DNA from: Algorimicrobium hallyeonense | Lineage (GTDB): Bacteria > Bacteroidota > Bacteroidia > Flavobacteriales > Flavobacteriaceae | Length of the DNA: 64,000 nt | Assembly: GCF_042657385.1 (NCBI RefSeq) | Contig: NZ_JBHSLA010000001.1 | Location: 620,001 to 684,000, forward strand | Reading direction: 5' to 3' | Made by a program: the position numbers and the translations under genes | Shown: one piece after another, positions 17,628 to 27,264 of the stretch | Layout: each line of letters starts with the position of its first letter | How positions within the stretch are numbered: the stretch's first letter is position 1 | The notes under the pieces: generated by a model | Told to the model about the DNA's origin: nothing | Database searches by the model: none | The model's input: only the letters and a program-made list of their open reading frames with translations

Positions 17628-17645
17628 AAGTATGGATTATTTAGT

Positions 17646-17666
17646 TAAATTTGCAAAACAAAATTA
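17646..17666. promoter_or_regulatory. Closely packed divergent -7 elements of pdxA and ribE
   Basis: TAAATTTG (17646-17653, plus strand) would serve pdxA. TAATTTTG on the minus strand (17659-17666) would serve ribE. The two sit only 5 bases apart, so RNA polymerase binding at one may exclude the other. No -33 TTG is clear for either. Confidence 0.4.
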
Positions 17667-17687
17667 CAAACAAAAGTTAGTTAATTA

Positions 17688-18734
17688 ATGAGGAAAGCAG
17701 AAAATGTTATCGTAGGGATTTCTATTGGAGATTTAAATGGTATTGGAGGAGAGATTGTTTTAAAGACTTTGGCAGATGTAAGAATGCTTGAATTTTTTAC
17801 ACCTGTAATTTTTGCTTCTGCGAAAACCATTACATTTTTAAAAAACCATTTCGATATAGATATTAACTTTAATGGGATTACTAATTTAGATCAAGTTATA
17901 ACAGGTAAAATTAATGTGTTTAATGCCTGGAATGATCGTACCGATATTAATTTTGGTAAAGAAGATCCAATAATTGGTGAGTTTGCTATAAAATCACTTT
18001 TTACAGCAACCAAAGCTTTAAAAGAAAACGCTATTGATGTTTTGGTTACAGCACCTATAAATAAACATACCATTCAGTCAGAACAATTTAATTTTCCAGG
18101 TCATACTAATTATCTAGCTCAAGAATTAGGTGGTGAGAGTTTAATGTTTATGATTTCTAATGATTTGCGCATTGGTTTATTAACGGATCATGTTCCAATA
18201 AAAGATATAGCAAGTCATATTACACCAGAACTTATAGAAAGCAAAGTAAATACGGTATATAAGAGTTTACAAAACGATTTTAATATCAGACGACCAAAAA
18301 TTGCAGTCTTGGGCATCAACCCACATACAGGGGATAATGGTGTTATTGGTAAAGAGGATGATGAGGTTATGCGTCCAACACTAAAAGCGCTTAATGAAAA
18401 TGGAAAATTAGTTTATGGACCCTATGCAGCTGATAGCTTTTTTGGTTCTAGTAATTACAAAAATTTTGATGCTATTATTGCATCCTATCACGATCAAGGC
18501 TTAATTCCATTTAAAACGCTATCATTCGGTAATGGTGTAAATTACACAGCTGGTTTATCCAAAATTAGAACCTCACCAGACCATGGAACGGCATTTGAAA
18601 TTGCAGGAAAAGGGGAAGCGAATGAAAATTCATTTAAAGAAGCCGTCTTTTTAGCCCTTAAATTATATCATAATAGAATGGAGAATGCTGAATTAGCTAA
18701 AAATCCATTAGTTACACCGCAAAAAAAGATATAA
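17688..18734 (+). CDS. pdxA: 4-hydroxythreonine-4-phosphate dehydrogenase
   Basis: PdxA oxidises 4-phosphohydroxy-L-threonine in the DXP-dependent route to pyridoxal 5'-phosphate. The 348 residues are full length, beginning with VGISIGDLNGIGGE. Signature segments are TAPINKHTIQ, FPGHTNYLAQELGG (metal-site His), GINPHTGDNG and SYHDQGLIPFKTL. The C-terminal half has the conserved RTSPDHGTAFEIAGKG. PdxJ, its pathway partner, is not in the window. Confidence 0.95.
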   Translation: MRKAENVIVGISIGDLNGIGGEIVLKTLADVRMLEFFTPVIFASAKTITFLKNHFDIDINFNGITNLDQVITGKINVFNAWNDRTDINFGKEDPIIGEFAIKSLFTATKALKENAIDVLVTAPINKHTIQSEQFNFPGHTNYLAQELGGESLMFMISNDLRIGLLTDHVPIKDIASHITPELIESKVNTVYKSLQNDFNIRRPKIAVLGINPHTGDNGVIGKEDDEVMRPTLKALNENGKLVYGPYAADSFFGSSNYKNFDAIIASYHDQGLIPFKTLSFGNGVNYTAGLSKIRTSPDHGTAFEIAGKGEANENSFKEAVFLALKLYHNRMENAELAKNPLVTPQKKI

Positions 18735-18776
18735 ACAAAAAAATGTTTATGTGTGTTATAAGCTAAATAATTTTTA

Positions 18777-18784
18777 TATATTTG
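18777..18784 (+). promoter_or_regulatory. -7 element of the yceD-rpmF promoter
   Basis: TATATTTG, a perfect TAnnTTTG, lies 22 bases before the yceD ATG. It could drive yceD and rpmF together, since they are 8 bases apart. Confidence 0.5.
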
Positions 18785-18806
18785 CAGGCTCAAAATAGAT
18801 GTGATA

Positions 18807-19346
18807 ATGAGGGAATTGAAAACGTTTACAATACCATTTGTAGGGTTAAAATTAGGGAAACATCAATTTGAGTACAAAATAGATAAGACGTTCTTTGATT
18901 TTTTTGAATATCAAGATTTTAATGATGCTGATATTGTTGTGGACTTGGAGTTAAACAAGAAAACAACCTTGTTAGAATTACATTTTGAAATATCAGGAAC
19001 TGTAAATGTGAATTGCGATTTAACAAATGAGCCTTATAATCAGGAAATTAGTAATAGTTTTGATTTGGTGGTTAAATTTGGTGAAGACTACAATGATGAA
19101 GAAATTGATCTATTAGTTTTACCACACGGAGAATATGAAGTAAATGTACAACAATATATATATGAGATAATTATATTGACAGTGCCTTCAAAATTAATTC
19201 ATCCAGGCGTAGAAGATGGCACCTTACAGTCTGATATACTTGAAAAATTAGAAGAATTAAGCCCTAAAGAAAAACAAGAAAAAGAAGATAACGAGGACAT
19301 TGATCCGCGTTGGAATACATTAAAGAAACTATTAACGGATAAATAA
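18807..19346 (+). CDS. DUF177 (YceD) family protein
   Basis: YceD-family proteins are usually encoded directly before the L32 gene, and have been linked to 23S rRNA accumulation in bacteria and plastids. The 179-residue product carries the DUF177 core with a conserved Cys in VNVNCDLTNEPY, then an acidic tail (KEKQEKEDNEDIDPRWNTLKKL). The DPRWNTLKKL ending is typical of this family. ATG at 18807 is chosen over an in-frame GTG two codons earlier. rpmF follows after 8 bases. Confidence 0.85.
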   Translation: MRELKTFTIPFVGLKLGKHQFEYKIDKTFFDFFEYQDFNDADIVVDLELNKKTTLLELHFEISGTVNVNCDLTNEPYNQEISNSFDLVVKFGEDYNDEEIDLLVLPHGEYEVNVQQYIYEIIILTVPSKLIHPGVEDGTLQSDILEKLEELSPKEKQEKEDNEDIDPRWNTLKKLLTDK

Positions 19347-19354
19347 TAATAACA

Positions 19355-19558
19355 ATGGCACATCCTAAAAGAAAAATCTCTAAAACGAGAAGAGATAAAA
19401 GAAGAACCCATTATAAAGCAGTAGCTCCACAAATTGCAACTTGCCCAACTACTGGTGAAGCGCACTTATATCACAGAGCTCATTGGTTTGAAGGAAAACT
19501 ATATTACAGAGGTCAAGTATTAATTGACAACTCGGTAGCAGAAGAAAACGCAGCATAA
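19355..19558 (+). CDS. rpmF: 50S ribosomal protein L32
   Basis: The 67 residues start MAHPKRKISKTRRDKRRTHYKA, the standard L32 N-terminus with a long basic extension. The CPTTGEAHLYHRAHW segment follows; it keeps only the first Cys of the zinc ribbon seen in some L32 proteins, as in the zinc-free version. It lies in the usual yceD-rpmF pair and is followed by a strong terminator. Confidence 0.97.
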   Translation: MAHPKRKISKTRRDKRRTHYKAVAPQIATCPTTGEAHLYHRAHWFEGKLYYRGQVLIDNSVAEENAA

Positions 19559-19578
19559 CTACTATGCGTGCATACAAG

Positions 19579-19606
19579 AAAACGCTCGTTACTGAGCGTT
19601 TTTTTT
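19579..19606 (+). terminator. Rho-independent terminator after rpmF
   Basis: AAAACGCTC / GAGCGTTTT with a 6-base loop is followed by a run of T. It separates yceD-rpmF from fabH, which must have its own promoter. Confidence 0.85.
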
Positions 19607-19734
19607 ATGATAAATTTTTATAGAAGCCAAAAACGACTTAATTTGCACTAAATTAAACCGAATATCGGTGCGTTTTGACGAAATTTCATCAAAAACGTCT
19701 CGTTTTAATGGTTTTAGCGAAATAATTTATACGT

Positions 19735-20730
19735 ATGAGTAAAATCTCAGCAGCCATTACAGCTGTAGGTGCCTATGTGCCAGACTATGTGTTGACTAAC
19801 CAAATTCTTGAAACGTTGGTCGATACTAATGATGAATGGATCACCTCCAGAACAGGCATTAAAGAGCGTAGAATATTAAAGGAAGAAGGCAAAGGCACTT
19901 CGTTTCTTGCTATTAACGCAGCAAAAGACCTAATCAAAAAAACAGGTCTCAATCCCAAAGAAATAGATTTAGTAATTGTTGCAACCGCAACACCAGATAT
20001 GAAAGCAGCTTCAACAGCAGCTTTTACAGCTACCGAAATAGGCGCTACTAATGCGTTTTCATTCGATCTGGAAGCCGCATGTTCTAGTTTTTTATTCGGA
20101 ATGTCCACCGCTTCTAGTTATATTGAATCGGGTCGCTACAAAAAAATACTATTAATAGGAGCGGATAAAAATTCATCATTTATAGATTATAAAGATCGCG
20201 CCACATGTATTATTTTTGGTGATGGTGCAGGTGCCGTTTTATTTGAACCCAATACTGAAAATTTGGGTTTACAAGATGAATACTTAAGAAGTGATGGTGC
20301 TGGACGCGAGTTTTTACAAGCAACTTACGGTGGCTCATCGTATCCATCAACACCAGAAGCTGTTGCAGAAGGCAAACATTTTGTATTTCAAGATGGCAAA
20401 ACCGTATTTAAAAACGCCGTTTTTAATATGGCAGACGTGGTTGTTAAAATACTTGAGCGCAATAATTTAAGCAAAGATGATGTTTCATGGTTGGCTGCAC
20501 ATCAGGCCAACAAACGTATTATTGATGCCACAGCAAATAGAATAGATCTTGACGAAAACAAAGTCATGATGAATATTCAAAAATATGGTAATACCACTTC
20601 GGCTACCTTACCTTTATTATTGAACGATTACGAATCTCAATTAAAAAAAGGCGATAAAATTATTTTTGCAGCCTTTGGAGGTGGATTTACCTGGGGCTCT
20701 ATTTATTTAAAATGGGCTTATAACTCTTAA
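19735..20730 (+). CDS. fabH: Beta-ketoacyl-ACP synthase III
   Basis: FabH condenses acetyl-CoA (or a branched acyl-CoA) with malonyl-ACP to start fatty acid synthesis. The 331 residues carry the Cys116-His256-Asn286 triad in EAACSSFLFG, AAHQANKRI and YGNTTSAT. The motifs RTGIKERR near the N-terminus and GDGAGAVLFEP are typical of FabH. Specificity for branched starters, common in flavobacteria, cannot be read by eye. It precedes accB by 41 bases, and the three genes likely form an operon. Confidence 0.96.
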   Translation: MSKISAAITAVGAYVPDYVLTNQILETLVDTNDEWITSRTGIKERRILKEEGKGTSFLAINAAKDLIKKTGLNPKEIDLVIVATATPDMKAASTAAFTATEIGATNAFSFDLEAACSSFLFGMSTASSYIESGRYKKILLIGADKNSSFIDYKDRATCIIFGDGAGAVLFEPNTENLGLQDEYLRSDGAGREFLQATYGGSSYPSTPEAVAEGKHFVFQDGKTVFKNAVFNMADVVVKILERNNLSKDDVSWLAAHQANKRIIDATANRIDLDENKVMMNIQKYGNTTSATLPLLLNDYESQLKKGDKIIFAAFGGGFTWGSIYLKWAYNS

Positions 20731-20771
20731 CTAACTAAAAAATTAAAATCAAAACTAAAATCTAAATAATT

Positions 20772-21254
20772 ATGGATTTAAAAGATATTCAAAACTTAAT
20801 TAAGTTTGTAGCAAAATCAGGTGCTAGTGAAGTAAAATTAGAAACTGATGACGTTAAAATTACCATTAAAACAGGTAGTGATGAAAAAGCTGAAACAACA
20901 ACTTATGTTCAGCAAATTCCAGTAGGTGCACCTGTTGGACACGCCCCTGCAGCTCCAGCACCAGCACCAGTGGCCGCTGCTGCTGCTCCAGAAGCAACAA
21001 CGGAAGATTCTAAATATATCACTATCAAGTCGCCAATTATTGGAACACTTTATAGAAAGCCATCTCCAGACAAACCAGTTTTTGTTGAAGTAGGCCAAAC
21101 TATAAAAGAAGGTGATGTACTTTGTATTATTGAAGCTATGAAATTATTCAATGAAATTGAATCTGAAGTTTCAGGTAAAATAGTAAAAGTATTAGTTGAT
21201 GATTCTTCTCCAGTGGAATTTGATCAACCACTATTTTTAGTCGATCCATCATAA
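20772..21254 (+). CDS. accB: Biotin carboxyl carrier protein of acetyl-CoA carboxylase
   Basis: BCCP carries biotin between carboxylase and transferase of acetyl-CoA carboxylase. The 160 residues show an N-terminal helical domain (MDLKDIQNLIKFVAKSGASE), an Ala/Pro linker (residues about 52-75) and a C-terminal biotinyl domain. The acceptor Lys is K124 in IIEAMKLFNEIE, where LFNEIE replaces the more common MMNEIE. AT-rich repeats of AAAGTTTA type fill the spacer to accC. Confidence 0.96.
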   Translation: MDLKDIQNLIKFVAKSGASEVKLETDDVKITIKTGSDEKAETTTYVQQIPVGAPVGHAPAAPAPAPVAAAAAPEATTEDSKYITIKSPIIGTLYRKPSPDKPVFVEVGQTIKEGDVLCIIEAMKLFNEIESEVSGKIVKVLVDDSSPVEFDQPLFLVDPS

Positions 21255-21345
21255 TCTAAAGTTTAAAGTTTAAAATTTAAAGTTCCAGTTTTTTAGCTTG
21301 AACAATAAACGTACAAAACCATAAACTTATAAACTCAATAGAATT

Positions 21346-22698
21346 ATGTTTAAAAAAATATTAGTTGCCAATAGAGGGGAAATAGCCTTACGTGTTATTA
21401 GAACCTGTAAAGAAATGGGTATTAAAACGGTAGCTGTGTATTCAACGGCAGATGCTGAAAGTCTGCACGTAAAGTTTGCAGATGAAGCGGTTTGTATAGG
21501 ACCTCCTCCAAGTAGTGAATCCTATTTAAAAATGTCGAATATTATTGCTGCAGCCGAAATTACCAATGCAGATGCTATTCATCCAGGATATGGCTTTTTA
21601 TCTGAAAATGCCAAATTTTCAAAAATTTGTGAAGAACATGACATCAAATTTATTGGAGCCTCTGCAGACATGATTAATCGCATGGGTGACAAAGCCAATG
21701 CGAAAGCAACCATGATTGAAGCAGGTGTACCTTGTGTTCCTGGTAGTGAAGGAATTATTAATGATTACAAACACTGCGAAAAATTAGCCAAAGAAGTTGG
21801 ATATCCTGTCATGCTTAAAGCATCTGCAGGTGGTGGCGGAAAAGGTATGCGTGCTGTTTGGAAAAAAGAAAACCTAAAAGACGCTTGGGAATCCGCTAGA
21901 CAGGAATCTAAAGCCGCGTTTGGGAACGACGATATGTACATGGAAAAACTCATTGAAGAGCCAAGACATATTGAAATCCAAATTGTGGGCGATTCTACAG
22001 GAAAAGCATGTCATTTATCAGAACGTGACTGTTCAATTCAACGTCGTCATCAAAAATTAACAGAAGAAGTTCCTTCGCCATTTATGACGAAAGCCCTTCG
22101 TAATAAAATGGGCGATGCTGCCGTAAAAGCTGCCGAATATATTAAGTATGAAGGTGCAGGAACGGTTGAATTTTTAGTGGATAAACACCGTAATTTCTAT
22201 TTTATGGAAATGAATACACGTATCCAAGTAGAACACCCAATAACAGAGCAAGTAATTGATTTCGATTTAATTCGTGAACAAATTTTAGTGGCATATGGTG
22301 TGCCAATTTCTGGTAAAAATTATACACCAAAATTACATTCAATAGAATGCCGAATTAATGCCGAAGACCCATTTAATGATTTCAGACCTTCACCCGGTAG
22401 AATAACCACACTTCATGCACCAGGTGGACATGGTGTCCGTTTAGATACGCATGTTTATGCTGGTTATGTTATTCCGCCGTATTATGACTCTATGATTGCG
22501 AAATTAATTACCACAGCGCAAACACGTGAAGAGGCTATTAATAAAATGAAACGAGCTCTTGATGAATTTGTTATTGAAGGTATTAAAACAACCATTCCTT
22601 TCCATAGACAACTCATGGAGGATCCAGATTATTTAGCCGGAAACTACACCACTAAATTTATGGAAGATTTTGTGATAGAAAAGCCAAGTGATAATTAA
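21346..22698 (+). CDS. accC: Acetyl-CoA carboxylase biotin carboxylase subunit
   Basis: This ATP-grasp enzyme carboxylates biotin on AccB. The 450 residues are full length. Visible are the N-terminal FKKILVANRGEIALRVIRTC, the glycine-rich ATP lid KASAGGGGKGMRAVW, the bicarbonate/biotin-site segment ERDCSIQRRHQKLTEE and MEMNTRIQVEHPITE, and the C-terminal RINAEDPFNDFRPSPG. The carboxyltransferase genes accA and accD are not in this window. A strong terminator follows. Confidence 0.97.
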   Translation: MFKKILVANRGEIALRVIRTCKEMGIKTVAVYSTADAESLHVKFADEAVCIGPPPSSESYLKMSNIIAAAEITNADAIHPGYGFLSENAKFSKICEEHDIKFIGASADMINRMGDKANAKATMIEAGVPCVPGSEGIINDYKHCEKLAKEVGYPVMLKASAGGGGKGMRAVWKKENLKDAWESARQESKAAFGNDDMYMEKLIEEPRHIEIQIVGDSTGKACHLSERDCSIQRRHQKLTEEVPSPFMTKALRNKMGDAAVKAAEYIKYEGAGTVEFLVDKHRNFYFMEMNTRIQVEHPITEQVIDFDLIREQILVAYGVPISGKNYTPKLHSIECRINAEDPFNDFRPSPGRITTLHAPGGHGVRLDTHVYAGYVIPPYYDSMIAKLITTAQTREEAINKMKRALDEFVIEGIKTTIPFHRQLMEDPDYLAGNYTTKFMEDFVIEKPSDN

Positions 22699-22699
22699 T

Positions 22700-22737
22700 A
22701 AAAAAAGCTCCGAAAATATTTTCGGAGCTTTTTTTTA
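22700..22737 (+). terminator. Rho-independent terminator after accC
   Basis: AGCTCCGAAAA / TTTTCGGAGCT with a 2-base centre is flanked by A and T runs, so it could act in both directions. Confidence 0.9.
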
Positions 22738-23137
22738 TTAAAAATTATTTTATTATAGTACGCGTAACATCCGTATTAGAATAGATTTCCAATTCTATAT
22801 TGCTTGTAATTTATACCTTATTTAAACATTTTTAAAGTTTAGTATTAGGTTATTTAATGTCTAAATGTAAAAATTACCACTATACTCAAATATGTTTGGA
22901 TTGAGTTCTAAATTCAAACGTATTGTGTAAAACTAATACTGTAGTTATCTATTCCTGTTTTACTAAATTATGTCTGGTGTTAAACGCATAGCGCCCTCTG
23001 TTTTATAACCGCTCCGTGCAATTAATATTTCAGGATTTATGCGCTTAAACTTGCATTAAAAGGGGGTGAATTATTTATACGTCTTTATTTTTCTCAAAAC
23101 AACTATTTCCTTTCTACTTAAAAGATGTGTATATAAC
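22738..23137. other. Gene-free AT-rich spacer
   Basis: About 400 bases without a supported frame. A weak GTTTGGATT/AATTCAAAC inverted repeat and short pyrimidine tracts occur, but nothing I can assign. Confidence 0.5.
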
Positions 23138-23168
23138 TTGAATTCAATGCGGAAAATAGTTACTTTAG
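23138..23168 (+). promoter_or_regulatory. Promoter of the metzincin protease gene
   Basis: TTG (23138-23140), a 20-base spacer and TACTTTAG (23161-23168, one mismatch) lie 30 bases before the ATG. Confidence 0.45.
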
Positions 23169-23198
23169 TGGCAAAATAATTTATTTATACAAGAAAAC

Positions 23199-25877
23199 AT
23201 GAAAAAAAATTTACACAAAGTTTTACCATTCGTAATTCTTATGTTTTGTTTGTCAGCTTTTAGCCAAGATCAACACTTTAAAAAAGTGACTACAGGACAA
23301 GAAAACACTATGATGATTAATACCACGTATTCAATGGATATTAATCATTTAATGAGCGATTTGAGTAAAGCACAGCAGCGAGGAGACTCGCGAGAACAAC
23401 TTAATAATCTTGTAATTGAAGTACCTAACCTTGATGGGGATTTAGAAAAGTACTTAATTCAAGAAGCATCTGTTATGTCGCCAGGCCTACAAGCCCAATA
23501 TCCAGAAATCAGATCGTATGTTGGATATGGAATTGACACGCCTAGTTCATATTTACGTTTTAGTGTTTCTCCTTACAAAGGAATGTCAGGTATTGTTTTA
23601 TCTGGTGTAGAAGGAAAGGGTCTAGTTATAGAGCCTGTAAAAAATAATGTATCTCAAATTATTGTTCGTGAGAAACAAAATTCAAATTCAGAAATTCAAA
23701 GTTTTGAATGTTCAACACCTGAAGCCTTAAATCAAGAAATCGGAGAAATTGTAAATACCAACCGTACAGGTGCTAATGGTACCTTACATACTTTTGATTT
23801 AGCAATGTCTGTAACAGCAGAATATTCTATTTTTCACGGTGGAACCTTGCCACAAGTTAATGCCGCTATTGTGAATACCATGACCGTTGTCAATGCCATT
23901 TTTGAAAATGAGTTTAATGTGAACATGGTATTAATACCAAATAATGATGCTGTTGTATATTTAACTACGGCAACTTCGCCATATAGTAGTACTACTGATT
24001 CTGGGTATAATGGTGTTTTACAATCAACTTTAAATTCAGTTATAGGTAATGCTAATTATGATATTGGTCATTTAATGGGAGGTATTGGAAATAATGGTAA
24101 TGCTGGTTGTATTGGTTGTGTATGTGTTGCTAATCAAAAAGGAAGTGGTTATACAACAAGTACAAATCCAATAGGTGTAAATTTTGATGTAGATTATGTT
24201 GCGCACGAAATGGGACACCAATTTGGCGCAAACCATACGTTCACATTCAGATCTGAAGGTGGAATAGCTCAAATGGAACCAGGTAGTGGTAGTACAATAA
24301 TGAGTTACGCAGGTATTACAGGTACTTCTGATGTACAACCTTTTGTAGATCCTTATTTTCATGCTATATCTATTCAGCAAGTCAATACACATGTGAGTTC
24401 TAGAACATGTGATGTTGAAACAGATACAGGAAATAATATCCCAACGGCAAATGCTGGCGCTAATATTACGTTACCTAAAGGAACTCCTTTTAGATTAACA
24501 GGTATAGGATCGGATGCGGATGCCAATGATGTAATTACTTATTGTTGGGAGCAATTTGACGAGAATAATGGTGTAACTGAATTTCCAGATCCAACATCAA
24601 CCAATAGTAATGAACCGCAATTCAGATCGTATTTACCAACTACAAACCCAACAAGAACATTTCCTAAAATGGAGGATTTAGTAAGCTTTGGTGTTAATGG
24701 TTCGTTATACGAACAGATTCCTACTGTAGGAAGAAATGCAGATTTCAGATTAACCGTTAGAGATAATAGACCAGGAGGTGCAGCTAATGCTTTCGATGAT
24801 ATGCGTGTTACGTGGAGCAATACGGCAGGACCTTTTGTAGTAACATCTCAAGGAACAGATCAAATTGTATGGACTCCAGGTGAAACTGAAACCATAACTT
24901 GGAATGTGGCTGGTACAACAGCAAACGGCATCAATGCTGCTAACGTAAATATTTTATTATCAACATCATTAACACCAGACACTGATTTTACAACAGTTTT
25001 AGCGACAAATGTTCCTAATAATGGTTCTTACCAAGTTGTAGTTCCTACTGTGACTTCTGCCTATTCTAGAATTCTAGTAGAAGCGGCAGATGGGTCATTT
25101 TTTAATATAAATGATAATTATTTCGCGATAGGGGACTATATTTATGTGCCGGGTGATAGCTGTGAAGAGTATTTCTTTAACGCAGGCATATTATTAGATG
25201 AAAATTCAACTCAATTTAGCGGCTTTAATTTAAATATTGGCGATTCTAAAACTATTTCAGATCTTAAAATAAGCATAGATGCTACGACGCCAAATAGTGG
25301 TCAAATTCGTGCAGCTATCAGACCACCATCTCAAGCATCAGGTTTTAATCAAGTGTATTGGGGATCATGTGCGGGTTCTACAGATCTTATTTTAACGTTT
25401 GATGATGCTGGAAACCCTATTAACTGTGCAGATACAGCTAATAACGATGTGGTATTACCAGCGCAACCTTTAAGTTTTGCTGACGGTCTTAATTCTTTAG
25501 GTAATTGGGTTTTCTTTATTGGGGATGTTGAGGTAGATGGCGTGAGAGTAACATGGAATTCTGCAACACTGACAATTTGTGAGTCTGGTATTTTTGTTCC
25601 AGAATTAAGTGTGGATGAATTTGGATTAGATGCTTCATTTGCGGTATTCCCAAATCCAAATAACGGTGATTTCTCAATTAAATTTAAGCCTTCCACAAAC
25701 GAATCCATTAGTGTAGAAGTGTTTGATATAAGAGGTCGAAATGTCTATAATAAAACGTATAACAGTACAGGTGATTTTAACGAGTCTATCTCGTTAAGTA
25801 ATGCCCAAGCTGGTATGTACTTATTAAATGTGACTCAAGGAAGCCAGAAAATTACTAAAAAGTTAATTGTTAACTAA
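23199..25877 (+). CDS. Secreted reprolysin-like metalloprotease with T9SS sorting domain
   Basis: The 892-residue protein has a signal peptide (1-22), a propeptide-like N-terminal region, and a metzincin zinc motif H336-E337-M-G-H340-Q-F-G-A-N-H346, matching the M12B-like (reprolysin) clan. A Met turn is plausible in GSTIMSYAGI. Beta-sandwich domains follow the protease (GNNIPTANAGANITLP, then a proprotein-convertase-P-like region with a SDLKISIDA segment). The last 75 residues (FAVFPNPNNGDFSIKF... to KKLIVN) are a type A T9SS sorting domain, so the enzyme should be exported across the outer membrane. It is probably a degradative exoprotease. Confidence 0.9.
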   Translation: MKKNLHKVLPFVILMFCLSAFSQDQHFKKVTTGQENTMMINTTYSMDINHLMSDLSKAQQRGDSREQLNNLVIEVPNLDGDLEKYLIQEASVMSPGLQAQYPEIRSYVGYGIDTPSSYLRFSVSPYKGMSGIVLSGVEGKGLVIEPVKNNVSQIIVREKQNSNSEIQSFECSTPEALNQEIGEIVNTNRTGANGTLHTFDLAMSVTAEYSIFHGGTLPQVNAAIVNTMTVVNAIFENEFNVNMVLIPNNDAVVYLTTATSPYSSTTDSGYNGVLQSTLNSVIGNANYDIGHLMGGIGNNGNAGCIGCVCVANQKGSGYTTSTNPIGVNFDVDYVAHEMGHQFGANHTFTFRSEGGIAQMEPGSGSTIMSYAGITGTSDVQPFVDPYFHAISIQQVNTHVSSRTCDVETDTGNNIPTANAGANITLPKGTPFRLTGIGSDADANDVITYCWEQFDENNGVTEFPDPTSTNSNEPQFRSYLPTTNPTRTFPKMEDLVSFGVNGSLYEQIPTVGRNADFRLTVRDNRPGGAANAFDDMRVTWSNTAGPFVVTSQGTDQIVWTPGETETITWNVAGTTANGINAANVNILLSTSLTPDTDFTTVLATNVPNNGSYQVVVPTVTSAYSRILVEAADGSFFNINDNYFAIGDYIYVPGDSCEEYFFNAGILLDENSTQFSGFNLNIGDSKTISDLKISIDATTPNSGQIRAAIRPPSQASGFNQVYWGSCAGSTDLILTFDDAGNPINCADTANNDVVLPAQPLSFADGLNSLGNWVFFIGDVEVDGVRVTWNSATLTICESGIFVPELSVDEFGLDASFAVFPNPNNGDFSIKFKPSTNESISVEVFDIRGRNVYNKTYNSTGDFNESISLSNAQAGMYLLNVTQGSQKITKKLIVN

Positions 25878-25911
25878 CAAGTAATATCATAATTTTAATT
25901 TCATTCATAAG

Positions 25912-25941
25912 AACTCCGAAAGCAATTTCGGAGTTTTTTTT
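25912..25941 (+). terminator. Rho-independent terminator after the protease gene
   Basis: AACTCCGAAA / TTTCGGAGTT with GCAA loop and a run of eight T. Confidence 0.9.
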
Positions 25942-26147
25942 GCTTTCTTTTCATGTATTGAAACAAAAGTAAAGATTTACAGTAGGCTAATGAATTTTGT
26001 AATATTAGCGAGTCCATTACTTAATAATAATTAGGAATACCTTGACCAACTTTAAAATTAGCATCGCACTTTTTGAAATCTATATTTTTATGTATAACAC
26101 CATTTTTAATGGCACTATAGCATGTAAAAAATCAGTAAATTAGCCCT

Positions 26148-27263
26148 ATGAATCTATCGTATTGGGAACATAAAACCTGGTTAAGTCACGTAAATTATAC
26201 TATTGTTGGTAGTGGTATTGTTGGTTTAAATTGTGCATTACAACTAAAACTACAGTTTCCAAAAGCCAAAATTTTAATTCTTGAGCGAGGCATATTACCG
26301 CAAGGTGCTAGCACTAAAAATGCAGGTTTTTCTTGCTTTGGAAGTTTAAGCGAAATTCTAGACGATTTAAAAACCCATTCAGAAGATGAGGTTATTAAAC
26401 TCGTTCAAAAACGGATTGACGGATTACATTTATTACGTCAAAATCTTTCAGATCAAGCTATAAATTATCAGCAATTGGGAGGCTATGAATTGTTCAACAA
26501 GGATAATCAAGCATTATACGATACCTGTTTAGCGGAAAGAGCATCGATTAATAAATTGCTGTTTCCAGTTTTAAAAGCATCCATATTTTCACTTAAAACC
26601 AATGTTTTCGGATTTAAAAAAATTCGCGAGAAACTCATTTTTAATCCATTTGAAGGACAAATTGATACAGGCGAAATGATGGAGGCTTTATTGTTAAAAG
26701 TGCAATCAGCAGGTATCAAAATACTCAATAACGTAACCGTTGAAGCGTACACAGAATTAAACGGCCAGGTTGATGTAAAAACCAGCCACTTTCAATTTAT
26801 AACCGATAAATTATTAATAGCAACCAATGGCTTTGCATCCCAATTAATAAATGAAGATGTAAAACCGGCTAGAGCCCAAGTACTCATAACAAAAGCAATA
26901 CCTAATTTACCTTTTACCGGAACTTTTCATTTAGATAAAGGTTATTATTACTTCCGAAATATTAATAATAGAATCCTGTTAGGTGGTGGTAGAAATTTAG
27001 ATTTTAAAGGTGAAGAAACGACAGTAATGAACGAAACCGCTCTTATTCAAAATCATTTGGAACAGGTAATGAAAACAACAATTTCACCCAATATTCCTTT
27101 TGAAATTGATTATTGCTGGAGTGGCATAATGGGTGTTGGAAACCAGAAAAAACCAATTGTTAAGCAACTATCCAATCATGTATATTGTGGTGTGCGGTTA
27201 GGCGGAATGGGTGTCGCTATTGGTAGTATAATAGGAAAAGAACTTGCCCAATTATTAAAGTAA
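26148..27263 (+). CDS. FAD-dependent amino-acid-oxidase-like (DAO family) oxidoreductase
   Basis: The 371-residue flavoprotein has an ADP-binding fold near the N-terminus (YTIVGSGIVGLNCALQL), the FAD-contact segment ERGILPQGASTKNAGFSCFG and a C-terminal FAD loop CGVRLGGMGVAIG. This is the D-amino-acid oxidase/glycine oxidase fold. There is no signal peptide. It begins a tight operon: mtgA starts one base after its stop, and the Gre-like gene follows 4 bases after mtgA. The substrate is not known; the neighbouring cell-wall gene makes a link to amino-acid metabolism tempting but unproven. Confidence 0.8.
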   Translation: MNLSYWEHKTWLSHVNYTIVGSGIVGLNCALQLKLQFPKAKILILERGILPQGASTKNAGFSCFGSLSEILDDLKTHSEDEVIKLVQKRIDGLHLLRQNLSDQAINYQQLGGYELFNKDNQALYDTCLAERASINKLLFPVLKASIFSLKTNVFGFKKIREKLIFNPFEGQIDTGEMMEALLLKVQSAGIKILNNVTVEAYTELNGQVDVKTSHFQFITDKLLIATNGFASQLINEDVKPARAQVLITKAIPNLPFTGTFHLDKGYYYFRNINNRILLGGGRNLDFKGEETTVMNETALIQNHLEQVMKTTISPNIPFEIDYCWSGIMGVGNQKKPIVKQLSNHVYCGVRLGGMGVAIGSIIGKELAQLLK

Positions 27264-27264
27264 T

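Noticed and set aside
18801..18806. GTG start for yceD
   Set aside because: ATG two codons later is a stronger start and better spaced from the -7 element.
21255..21345. AAAGTTTA-type repeats as a functional element
   Set aside because: Only a few short AT-rich copies in a 90-base spacer; chance repeats are likely.
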